A stretch of DNA of 36,841 nucleotides from Streptomyces benahoarensis (GTDB lineage Bacteria > Actinomycetota > Actinomycetes > Streptomycetales > Streptomycetaceae), in contig NZ_VKJP01000024.1 in the NCBI RefSeq assembly GCF_007280575.1, forward strand, positions 1 to 36,841, written 5' to 3'. Positions 15,236-22,263 of this stretch are shown piece after piece. The translations under genes and the position numbers were made by a program. Under the pieces are notes generated by a model that made no database searches, was not told the DNA's origin, and saw only the letters and a list, made by a program, of their open reading frames with translations. Every line of letters begins with the position of its first letter. The stretch's first letter is position 1.

Positions 15236-16753
15236 TCACCCGAAAGGGGGCGCGGCCCCCGGGGCGGCTCCCTCCGCCGCCCCGGGGCCCGCCGTTCCGG
15301 GGCGCGCCGCGGCGGCGCCCGGCTCCCCGGCCAGATGGTCGCGCGGCGCGTCCGGGTTCCGCAGCCGGTGCAGCCGGCCCGGCACATCGCAGCCGACCAG
15401 CACCACCACCAGCAGCGTCCCGGCGAACGTCAGCCCCGCCAGCGCACCGCCCAGCGACCGGCCCTCGGCAAGCCGCGCCCCCAGTACCGGCGCCACCGCT
15501 CCGCCCAGCGCCCCCACGTTGTACGTGAAGCCCAGCCCGGCGCCGCGGCCCGCGGTCGGGAAGTGCCCGCCGAGGTAACGGGGCAGCAGCCCGGAAACCC
15601 CGAAGCTCAGCCCCTGGAGCACGAAGAGCAGCACCCCGAGCAGGACCGGATGGTCCCCGACCGCGAACACCGGGAAGACGAACACCAGCGACGCCAGCAG
15701 CGTGTACACGTACGCCCGCCGCGCCCCGAACCGGTCCCCGGCGAACCCCGCCAGCCAGCAGCCCGCCATCGTGCCGAACCCCGCGAAGTACAGGACGTCG
15801 GTGACCTGCCCCGCGTCGTAGTGCAGCTCCGTCTTCAGATACGTCGGCAGCAGTGCCTGGAGCGGCCAGCTGTAGAGGAACGCGACGAACACCGTGGCGC
15901 TCAGCGAGAGATACAGCACCCACCCGCGGGCCCCGCCCAGCTGCACCGCCAGCGCGACGAGGGCCAGCCCGCCGCCCGCCGCCAGCTCCGGCACCACGCC
16001 CGCGCCGACCGGCGTGAACACCCCGAACAGCGCGGCCGTCGCCACCGCCGCCACCACGGTGTTGACGGCCGCCCGCAGAGGTGTCGCGAACAGCGGCCGG
16101 AACGGGTCCGGCCCCGCCGCCCGCTCCCCGACGGCCGCCCGCCACTCCGCCGTCTCCGGCAGCGACCGGCGCACCCACAGCGCCACCGCGAGCGGCAGCA
16201 GCCCGAGGTAGAACATCCAGCGCCAGCCCAGCGCCGGGACGACCCACTTGTAGCATTCGGCGGCGGCCACCGAGCCCAGGGAGAACCCGGAGATCAGAAA
16301 GCCGCTGGCCCGCCCGCGGAACCGGGCCGGCCAGCTCTCCAGGACATACGTCGCGCTCGCGCCGTACTCACCGGCCATGCCCATGCCGATCAGCAGCCGG
16401 GCGGTGAACAGGCTGGTGTAGTCCCAGGCGAAGCCGCAGGCGAACGTGGCGCCCGCGTACAGCGCGATCGACGCGACCATCGCCGCCCTCCGCCCGAAGC
16501 GGTCCCCGACCGCCCCGAGCACCGCGCCGCCCAGCCACCGTGTGATGAACGCCCCCGACACCAGACCGGCCGCCCGCACCGTGTCCAGGCCGAACTCCGC
16601 GCCGATCTCCGTCAGGACGAGCGTGATCAGGACGAAGTCGAAGCCGTCGAGGACATAGCCGAGCCAGGCGGCGAAGAACGCCTTCCACCGGGCGCCGCCC
16701 ACCTCCCGGTACCACGGAACGGCGTCCCGGGGCGGCTGCTGCGGAGTGTGCAC
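15236..16753 (-). CDS. MFS transporter, sialate/NanT-like or aromatic acid:H+ symporter type
   Basis: This 505-residue membrane transporter of the major facilitator superfamily has the usual twelve or so helices. The family loop motif appears as GDRFGRRAAMV between helices 2 and 3 and again as GDRFGARRAYV between helices 8 and 9. LDGFDFVLITLVLTE in the first helix contains the DGFD pattern common in sugar-acid and sialate symporters. The GTG start at 16753 has TGGAGG six bases upstream. It lies 58 bp after a DapA/NanA-family aldolase gene on the same strand, with a GntR regulator divergent from that pair. Uptake of a sialic-acid-like or keto-acid substrate is inferred from context. The C-terminal tail is long, alanine/proline-rich and probably disordered. 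Confidence 0.87.
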   Translation of the reverse strand: MHTPQQPPRDAVPWYREVGGARWKAFFAAWLGYVLDGFDFVLITLVLTEIGAEFGLDTVRAAGLVSGAFITRWLGGAVLGAVGDRFGRRAAMVASIALYAGATFACGFAWDYTSLFTARLLIGMGMAGEYGASATYVLESWPARFRGRASGFLISGFSLGSVAAAECYKWVVPALGWRWMFYLGLLPLAVALWVRRSLPETAEWRAAVGERAAGPDPFRPLFATPLRAAVNTVVAAVATAALFGVFTPVGAGVVPELAAGGGLALVALAVQLGGARGWVLYLSLSATVFVAFLYSWPLQALLPTYLKTELHYDAGQVTDVLYFAGFGTMAGCWLAGFAGDRFGARRAYVYTLLASLVFVFPVFAVGDHPVLLGVLLFVLQGLSFGVSGLLPRYLGGHFPTAGRGAGLGFTYNVGALGGAVAPVLGARLAEGRSLGGALAGLTFAGTLLVVVLVGCDVPGRLHRLRNPDAPRDHLAGEPGAAAARPGTAGPGAAEGAAPGAAPPFG

Positions 16754-16811
16754 GGTGCCTCCAGGGGGCCGGACGCGCGCGGTCTGCGGGGGTCTCGCGA
16801 GCGGCGGCCGG

Positions 16812-17771
16812 TCAGCGCTCCGGGAGCAGCCCGGCGGCGTCCAGCATCCGGCCGACCTCGGCGACGGCCGCCTCGTCCAGCGGGAGTTGGGGGACTGCGG
16901 TCGTACCGTGCGCGATGACGCCGCGCAGCGCCAGCGCCGCCTTGAACGCCCCGAGCGCCGACGAGCTGCGCCCCATCTCGGCCTCCGGGCCGACATCCAC
17001 CATGGCGAACAGCGCCGCCAGCCGCTCCTGTTCGGCGGCGGCAGCCGCCCAGTCCCCGGCCCGCGCCGCGTCGTGGAGGCGTACGTACCCGGCCGGATCG
17101 ACGTTCCCGAGCCCGGGCACCACGCCGTCCACGCCCGCCAACAGCGCGGCGTCCACGGTCAGTTCGGAGCCGGTCAGCACCGAGAATCCGGGCGCCGGGC
17201 CGGTGCGGCGCCCGGTGCGGCCGCCCAGCGCGACCAGGAGCCGCCGCAGCCCGCCCTCGTCGCCGCTGCTGTCCTTGAGCCCGGCCAGCGTGCCGTCCTC
17301 GGCCAGCTCCCGCACCAGCGCGGCGGGCAGCTTGGTGTGGACGGCGACGGGGATGTCGTACGCGAAGAGCGGCAGGCCGGCGGCGGCGCGGACGCGGCGG
17401 AAGTGCGCGGCGATCTCGCGCGGATGGGTGCGGGTGTAGAACGGCGCGGTGGCGACGAGGGCGTCGGCGCCGAGGCGGGCCGCGGCGGTGGCGTGCGCGA
17501 GGACGCGGGGGGTGGTGGTGTCGATGACCCCGGCGAGCACCGGGACGCGGCCGCCCGCCGCCCGGACGACGGTGTCGAGTACCTGGGCGCGCTGGTCGTC
17601 GGTGAGGTAGGCGACCTCGCCGGTCGAGCCCAGCGCGAACAGCCCGTGGACGCCGCCGTCGAGGAGGTGGTGCACCAGGCGGGTGAGGGAGGCGGTGTCG
17701 ACCTCGCCGTGCGGGTCGAGCGGGGTGCAGAGCGGGGGGACGACGCCATGCAGGGGCGCGGGCAGTGCCAT
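16812..17771 (-). CDS. DapA/NanA-family aldolase (dihydrodipicolinate synthase family)
   Basis: This 319-residue class I aldolase makes a Schiff base with a 2-keto-acid substrate. The catalytic lysine is K166 in LAGLKDSSGD. The activating tyrosine is Y138 in FAYDIP, and the carboxylate-binding loop is ALGSTGE (residues 47-52). These residues fit both dihydrodipicolinate synthase and N-acetylneuraminate or keto-sugar-acid lyases. Clustering with a sialate-type transporter and a FadR-like regulator favours a catabolic lyase over lysine synthesis. The ATG at 17771 has GGAGAG upstream. No ManNAc kinase or epimerase gene is visible, so a complete sialate pathway is not encoded here. The 27-bp operator-like dyad lies 50-76 bp before the start. 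Confidence 0.87.
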   Translation of the reverse strand: MALPAPLHGVVPPLCTPLDPHGEVDTASLTRLVHHLLDGGVHGLFALGSTGEVAYLTDDQRAQVLDTVVRAAGGRVPVLAGVIDTTTPRVLAHATAAARLGADALVATAPFYTRTHPREIAAHFRRVRAAAGLPLFAYDIPVAVHTKLPAALVRELAEDGTLAGLKDSSGDEGGLRRLLVALGGRTGRRTGPAPGFSVLTGSELTVDAALLAGVDGVVPGLGNVDPAGYVRLHDAARAGDWAAAAAEQERLAALFAMVDVGPEAEMGRSSSALGAFKAALALRGVIAHGTTAVPQLPLDEAAVAEVGRMLDAAGLLPER

Positions 17772-17820
17772 GGGCTCTCCAGCGGTGGTGCGTGGGGCGG
17801 GCGGGCGTGCCGTCCTGCGG

Positions 17821-17847
17821 GACATCGGACATGGGATGTCCTATGTC
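17821..17847. promoter_or_regulatory. 27-bp operator-like dyad between the aldolase and GntR genes
   Basis: Nested half-sites GACAT and GGACAT are mirrored by ATGTCC and ATGTC around a GGG centre; only the centre and one symmetric pair break the palindrome. It lies in the divergent promoter region, 50 bp from the aldolase start and 104 bp from the GntR start. It is a strong candidate binding site for the adjacent FadR-type regulator, controlling both directions. Confidence 0.7.
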
Positions 17848-17951
17848 TGGGTCACAATAGCGAGGTGGACACGCGGTCGGTCAAGGGTGCCGGTCCCCGG
17901 CAGGGGGCGGGTCGCCGACCGCCGCACGGCAGATGCGGGAGAGGGAGATTC

Positions 17952-18635
17952 ATGGCGCGAGGCACGCTGTCCGAGGACGTTCAGGGGCAGATCAAGCAGC
18001 TGATCCTGGAGCGCAGGCTCACGCCCGGCGACCCGCTGCCCACCGAAGCCGAACTGGTCGGCCTCCTCGACGTCAGCCGCAACTCCGTCCGCGAGGCGCT
18101 CAAGGCGCTCCAGGCCATGCGCATCGTCGAGATCCGGCACGGCTTCGGCACCTACGTCGGCCCCCTCACCCTCGAACCGTTCGTCGAGGGCGTCGCCTTC
18201 CGCGCCGCCGTCCGCCACCACCAGGGCGAATCCAGCCTCTACGAGCTGATGGAGGTCCGCGAGGCGCTGGAGTCCGGGCTCATCGCCACCGTCGCCCGCG
18301 ATCTGCCCCCCGAGGACCTCGCCGTCCTCAAGGGCCTCGTCGCCCGCATGGGGGAGGAGGCCGCCGCCGGGCAGGTCAACGGCTCCACCGACCGCGCCTT
18401 CCACCTCGCGCTCTACCGCTCCCTCGGCAACCAGCTGCTCAGCGACGTCCTCGACGCCTTCTGGGAAGCGCTCCGTCGCGTCCGCGACGACCTCTCCGAC
18501 GGTCCCCGGGACCCCCGGGTGACCCACCATCAGCACGCCGAGATCGTCGCCGCCCTGGAGGAGGGCGACGGCGACCGCGCGGTCGAGGCGATGCACCGGC
18601 ACTTCGGCGACATCCGGCGGCGGTTGGCGGAGTGA
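17952..18635 (+). CDS. GntR-family regulator, FadR subfamily (FCD ligand domain)
   Basis: This 227-residue regulator has an N-terminal winged helix at about residues 5-70. It includes LPTEAELVGLLDVSRNSVRE and the wing segment HGFGTYVG. The C-terminal all-helical FCD domain carries the ELMEVREALE entry helix, HLALYRSLGN and HHQHAEIVAALEEGD. The last two contain the histidines and acidic residues that commonly bind a metal and a carboxylate ligand. The start ATG has GAGGGAGA nearby. It is divergent from the aldolase-transporter genes, with a 27-bp dyad between them, so it probably represses them until an organic acid ligand appears. The ligand may be a substrate of the neighbouring aldolase. 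Confidence 0.92.
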   Translation: MARGTLSEDVQGQIKQLILERRLTPGDPLPTEAELVGLLDVSRNSVREALKALQAMRIVEIRHGFGTYVGPLTLEPFVEGVAFRAAVRHHQGESSLYELMEVREALESGLIATVARDLPPEDLAVLKGLVARMGEEAAAGQVNGSTDRAFHLALYRSLGNQLLSDVLDAFWEALRRVRDDLSDGPRDPRVTHHQHAEIVAALEEGDGDRAVEAMHRHFGDIRRRLAE

Positions 18636-18720
18636 GGGGGCGGTGCGCCCGGTCTCGGGGCTGACTTCGGGGCGGGCCCGGGTGTGACCGTCCTCCGGGC
18701 GCCCCCGGGGTGCCCGGTAA

Positions 18721-19018
18721 GGGAAGAAAGGCACCGACGCCCAGGCGAACCGGGGCGGCTCCACCACCGCCGTACCCGCCGCCTCCTCTCCCGAGGACGC
18801 CCTGGACTTCGCGCTCCGGCTCAACACCGACCCGAAATCCCTCGCCCTCCTCATCGACGGCGGATACGGATTCCCCGGCGCCCGTGAAGGGCTACGCCAC
18901 CGAAGATCTCGACGCCGACCGTGCCTTCTTCGGCGGCCAGGAATACAGCAAGGTCCTCGCCGCTGCCGGAGCCCATGTCGACACCGCGTGCCTGGCCGAC
19001 GGCGGCCTCAAGGCGTGA
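18721..19018 (+). pseudogene. Remnant of a sugar ABC transporter substrate-binding protein, frameshifted
   Basis: The reading frame opens after a TAA at 18718 and reads KKGTDAQANRGGSTTAV, then PEDALDFALRLNTDP and LIDGGYGFP. These are typical late segments of CUT1-type sugar-binding proteins. After the run TTCCCCGGCGCCC at about 18870-18884 the similarity continues in another frame as APVKGYATEDLDADRAFFGG and HVDT, ending at TGA 19018. The first two thirds of a normal gene, any signal peptide and any start are missing. This looks like the decayed 3' end of a lost transporter operon. One arginine stands where homologs usually carry tryptophan (ANWGG), which fits decay. The surrounding 18636-19109 stretch holds no other gene that I can support. 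Confidence 0.65.
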
Positions 19019-19109
19019 CGGCGGGGCGCTCCCGCGGCCCCGGGCCAAGATCGAAAGGCCCGTCCACAGCATGATCCGCGGCCTCGCCGCCCATGGCACC
19101 ATCACTGCC

Positions 19110-19859
19110 ATGACTACTGCTGACCACGCCCCCGCCTCCGATCCCGCCTTCTCCGAGAACGCCGCGACCCGCGCCAAGGCCGCCCTCAAGCGCGACCCGT
19201 GGGACCTGCCCGACGTCTCCGGGCACGTCGTCGGCGTCCTCGGCGGCACCGGCGATCAGGGCCGCGGCCTCGCCTACCGCCTCGCCAAGGCCGGGCAGAA
19301 GGTGATCATCGGCTCCCGCGCCGCCGACCGCGCGCAGACCGCCGCCGCCGAACTCGGCCACGGCGTCGAGGGCGCCGACAACGCCGAATGCGCCCGCCGC
19401 AGCGACATCGTGATCGTCGCGGTGCCCTGGGACGGCCACGCCAAGACCCTCGAATCCCTCCGCGAGGAGCTGACCGGCAAGCTGGTCATCGACTGCGTCA
19501 ACCCCCTCGGCTTCGACAAGAAGGGCGCCTACGCCCTCAAGCCCGAGGAGGGCAGCGCCGCCGAACAGGCCGCCGTCCTGCTCCCCGAATCCCGCGTCAC
19601 CGCCGCCTTCCACCACCTGTCCGCCGTCCTCCTCCAGGACCCGGACACCCACGAGATCGACACCGATGTGATGGTCCTCGGCGAGTCCCGCGCCGACACC
19701 GACCTCGTCCAGGCCCTCGCCGGCCGCATCCCCGGCATGCGCGGCGTCTTCGCGGGCCGCCTCCGCAACGCCCACCAGGTCGAATCCCTCGTCGCCAACC
19801 TGATCTCCGTCAACCGGCGGTACAAGGCGCATGCGGGGGTGCGGCTCACGGACGTGTGA
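19110..19859 (+). CDS. NADPH-dependent F420 reductase-like protein
   Basis: This 249-residue protein belongs to the F420:NADP+ oxidoreductase family, which moves hydride between NADPH and coenzyme F420. The Rossmann motif is GVLGGTGDQGRGLAYRLAK (about 42-60), followed by the NADP-selecting IIGSR segment. The blocks IVAVPWDGHA, LVIDCVNPLGFD and the NAHQVESL helix near the end match the family. The ATG at 19110 was chosen because MTTADHAP begins the usual short N-terminal extension. No Shine-Dalgarno sequence is obvious, so the transcript may be leaderless. F420 biosynthesis genes are not in the window. It appears monocistronic. Confidence 0.9.
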   Translation: MTTADHAPASDPAFSENAATRAKAALKRDPWDLPDVSGHVVGVLGGTGDQGRGLAYRLAKAGQKVIIGSRAADRAQTAAAELGHGVEGADNAECARRSDIVIVAVPWDGHAKTLESLREELTGKLVIDCVNPLGFDKKGAYALKPEEGSAAEQAAVLLPESRVTAAFHHLSAVLLQDPDTHEIDTDVMVLGESRADTDLVQALAGRIPGMRGVFAGRLRNAHQVESLVANLISVNRRYKAHAGVRLTDV

Positions 19860-20004
19860 GCCCGGCCCCACGGCGTACCGCCCGGCGGGGGCGCGGCGCG
19901 GCCGGTGCCGGGGGCGATTCCCGGGGTCCCCGACCCCCGCCGGCCCCCTGGAACCCATGGGGGACACTGGGAGGGACCGCACCATCCCGACAGGAGCCGA
20001 CCCC

Positions 20005-20229
20005 ATGCCCTCCGTTCCCTCGTCCCGCCCGGCACCGCGACTGGCCGTCTTCGCCGTCCTGGTCTGCGTCCTCGCCGTGGCGGCCGCCGTCGTCTCGTTC
20101 GTCCAGGGCAGCTGGCTCGGCATCGTCTGGATCCTGATGGCCGGTATCTCCAGCAACATGGCGTGGTTCTACGTCCGCCGCGACCGGCTCGCCCGCGCCG
20201 CCGGGACGGAGACGGCGACCACGGGCTGA
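20005..20229 (+). CDS. Small membrane protein, function unknown
   Basis: This 74-residue protein has two hydrophobic helices, at about residues 14-36 and 40-58, joined by VQGSWLG and followed by a basic YVRRDRLAR segment. The topology fits a small inner-membrane hairpin. CAGGAG at 19991-19996 supports the ATG at 20005. I do not recognise the family. It is convergent with the metalloprotease gene, with 32 bp between the stop codons. Confidence 0.7.
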   Translation: MPSVPSSRPAPRLAVFAVLVCVLAVAAAVVSFVQGSWLGIVWILMAGISSNMAWFYVRRDRLARAAGTETATTG

Positions 20230-20261
20230 GGGGGGCGCGGCCGGGGCGCCGCCCCGCACCC

Positions 20262-21056
20262 CTACCGCACCGGAACCTGCGGCTCCCCCTGCCAGAAGCG
20301 GAAGAATTCCTGGCCCCAGTAGGAGTCCCAGCGGGAGACGCCCAGGGGGTCGAGGATCGTGTCCACGAGCTGGAAGAACACGTGGTTGACCTCCGGGACC
20401 CACAGCAGGCCGAAGACCGCCAGCAGGCCGAACGGGGCGAACGGTTCGACCTGGCGGCGCAGGCCGGGGGGGAGCCAGGGTTCGAGGACGCCGTAGCCGT
20501 CCAGGCCCGGGACGGGGACGAAGTTGAGGATCGCCGCCGTCACCTGGAGCAGGGCCAGGAACGCCAGGGCGTAGCGGAACGGGTCGGGGACGCCGTCCAG
20601 GGCGTGCAGCCAGAACGGGGCGGTGACGACGGCGGCGAAGAGGATGTTGGTCAGCGGACCGGCGGCCGAGATCAGGCTGTGGCGCCAGCGGCCCTGGATG
20701 CGGTGGTCCTCGATGAAGACCGCGCCGCCGGGCAGACCGATCCCGCCCATGATCACGAAGATCACCGGCAGCACGATGCTCAGCAGGGCGTGGGTGTACT
20801 TGAGCGGGTTCAGCGTCAGATAGCCCTTGGCGCCCACGGAGATGTCGCCGCTGTGCAGCGCCGTCCTGGCGTGCGCGTACTCGTGGAGGCAGAGCGACAC
20901 CACCCAGCCGGAGACGACGAACAGGAACACCGCGAAACCGGTGCTCGCGGCGAGCTGCTCGCTCCAGACGGCCCACCCCGAGACCGCCATCACCGCGACG
21001 AGCGCGAGAAAGACCGGGCTGACGCGGCGCTCGGCGTGCCGTACTGCGGTGGTCAT
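20262..21056 (-). CDS. Site-2 protease-like membrane metallopeptidase (M50 family)
   Basis: This 264-residue integral membrane zinc protease is of the SREBP site-2 / SpoIVFB type. The zinc motif HEYAH gives H58, E59 and H62 in the second hydrophobic segment. The third ligand is D186 in VPVPGLDG, matching the family NPxPxxDG motif. About six hydrophobic segments are visible, and there is no PDZ or CBS domain. It is of the short type found widely in actinobacteria, with an unknown substrate. The ATG at 21056 begins MTTAVRHAERR; longer upstream starts translate low-complexity intergenic DNA. No regulated-proteolysis partner such as an anti-sigma factor is adjacent. Confidence 0.88.
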   Translation of the reverse strand: MTTAVRHAERRVSPVFLALVAVMAVSGWAVWSEQLAASTGFAVFLFVVSGWVVSLCLHEYAHARTALHSGDISVGAKGYLTLNPLKYTHALLSIVLPVIFVIMGGIGLPGGAVFIEDHRIQGRWRHSLISAAGPLTNILFAAVVTAPFWLHALDGVPDPFRYALAFLALLQVTAAILNFVPVPGLDGYGVLEPWLPPGLRRQVEPFAPFGLLAVFGLLWVPEVNHVFFQLVDTILDPLGVSRWDSYWGQEFFRFWQGEPQVPVR

Positions 21057-21335
21057 CGTGCGGGGCTCCCAGGTGCGGACGGCGGTGGACGGTGCGTACG
21101 CGGTGTGGCCGGGCCGCACCGTAAGGGTGACGGTAGCCCCGACCGTATCGGCGCCGGGGCGGTCCGCGCACGGCCCGGGGCGGAACCGTTGTACGGGCGC
21201 GCGCCATCCCGTGTGCGCCCCGGCGGCCCGGTGCCGGGCTCCGCGCACCCGCGCCGGGACCCGGGACTCCCGCGTGCCCCCGGCCGTCCGGTCCCGGCGT
21301 GCCACCCGTATCCCGGTGCGGAATCGGGTGGGCGC

Positions 21336-21374
21336 GGAACGGGCGCCCGGGAGAAGGTGGGGCGGGCCCGTTCC
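21336..21374. promoter_or_regulatory. Inverted repeat upstream of the SARP/AfsR-like gene
   Basis: The arms GGAACGGGC and GCCCGTTCC (9 bp, perfect) flank a 21-base loop and end 38 bp before the GTG. It may be an operator or a leader hairpin. The rest of the 356-bp divergent gap (21057-21412) holds no gene or clear promoter that I can support. Confidence 0.35.
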
Positions 21375-21412
21375 GGGTGCGGCGGACCGTATGGGGAGGA
21401 AGGGGGCGGAAC

Positions 21413-22263
21413 GTGAACGACAATGTTCGGGTGCGGTACGGAATTCTGGGCACGACGCAGGCGCTGAGGACGGACGGGACGGCTGTGCCCCTCGGGGGCG
21501 CGCGGCTGCGCGCGCTGCTGGCCGCGCTCGCGCTGCGGCCGGGCCGGGCGCTGCCCACCGCCGCGCTGATCGCGGACATCTGGGGGATGGACCCGCCGGC
21601 GGACGCGAACGGCGCGCTCCAGGCGCTGGTCGGCCGGTTGCGGCGGGCCCTGGGGCACGCGGCCGTCGCGTCCGCCGACGGCGCGTACCTGCTGTGCGCG
21701 GAGCCGGACGCGGTGGACCTGCCGCGGTTCGAGCGGCTGACCGCGGACGGCGCCGCGGCGCTCACCGGCGGCGACCCGCGCCGCGCCGCCGCCGTGCTGG
21801 ACGAGGCGCTGGCGCTGTGGCGGGGCCCGGCCCTCGTCGACCTTCCGGCGGCCCGTACGGACGCGGTCCGGGCCGAGCGGCGACGGCTGGACGCCCGCCG
21901 CGTCCGGTTCGCCGCGGACCTCGCCCTCGGGCGGGCCGAGGAGGCGCTGCCGGGGCTGGACGCGCTGTGCCGGGACCATCCACTGGACGAACCGTTGCAG
22001 GCGCTGCGGCTGCGGGCGCTGCGCGCCGCGGGCCGGACGGCGCAGGCGCTCGCCGCGTACGAGGAGGTCCGGGTGGGGATCGCGGACCGGCTCGGCGCGG
22101 ATCCGGCGCCGGAACTCCGGGAGCTGCACGGGGAGTTGCTGAGATCCGGGCCGGTCGGGGAGGGTGTCGCCCCGTCGGCGTCCGAGCCGTCCCCGGACGC
22201 CGCCGGCGCGCCGGGGCCCGCATCCGTACCGGCTCGTGACACTGCTGGGACCCGGCGGTGCGG
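21413..22263 (+). pseudogene. SARP/AfsR-like regulator, N-terminal part (OmpR-type DNA-binding and BTAD domains) before a frameshift
   Basis: This frame encodes the DNA-binding half of a SARP-type pathway regulator. An OmpR-like winged helix occupies about residues 5-90 (RYGILGTTQAL and the LIADIWG segment). A bacterial transcriptional activation domain follows at about 95-245 (LPRFERL, AAAVLDEALALWRG and AYEEVRVGIADRLG). The GTG at 21413 has GGAGGAAGG about 10 bases upstream. The frame stays open to 23545, but after about 22215 it only shadows the ATPase domain. Family similarity switches to the next frame near a GGGGCCC run at 22213-22219. Removing one base there joins both parts into a 1089-residue protein of normal architecture. 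Either the gene is broken or the assembly has an extra G. The end coordinate is approximate. Confidence 0.75.

Noticed and set aside
16746..17951. Long N-terminal extension of the GntR frame
   Set aside because: It runs antisense through the aldolase gene and is low-complexity. The ATG at 17952 starts the winged-helix domain with a ribosome binding site.
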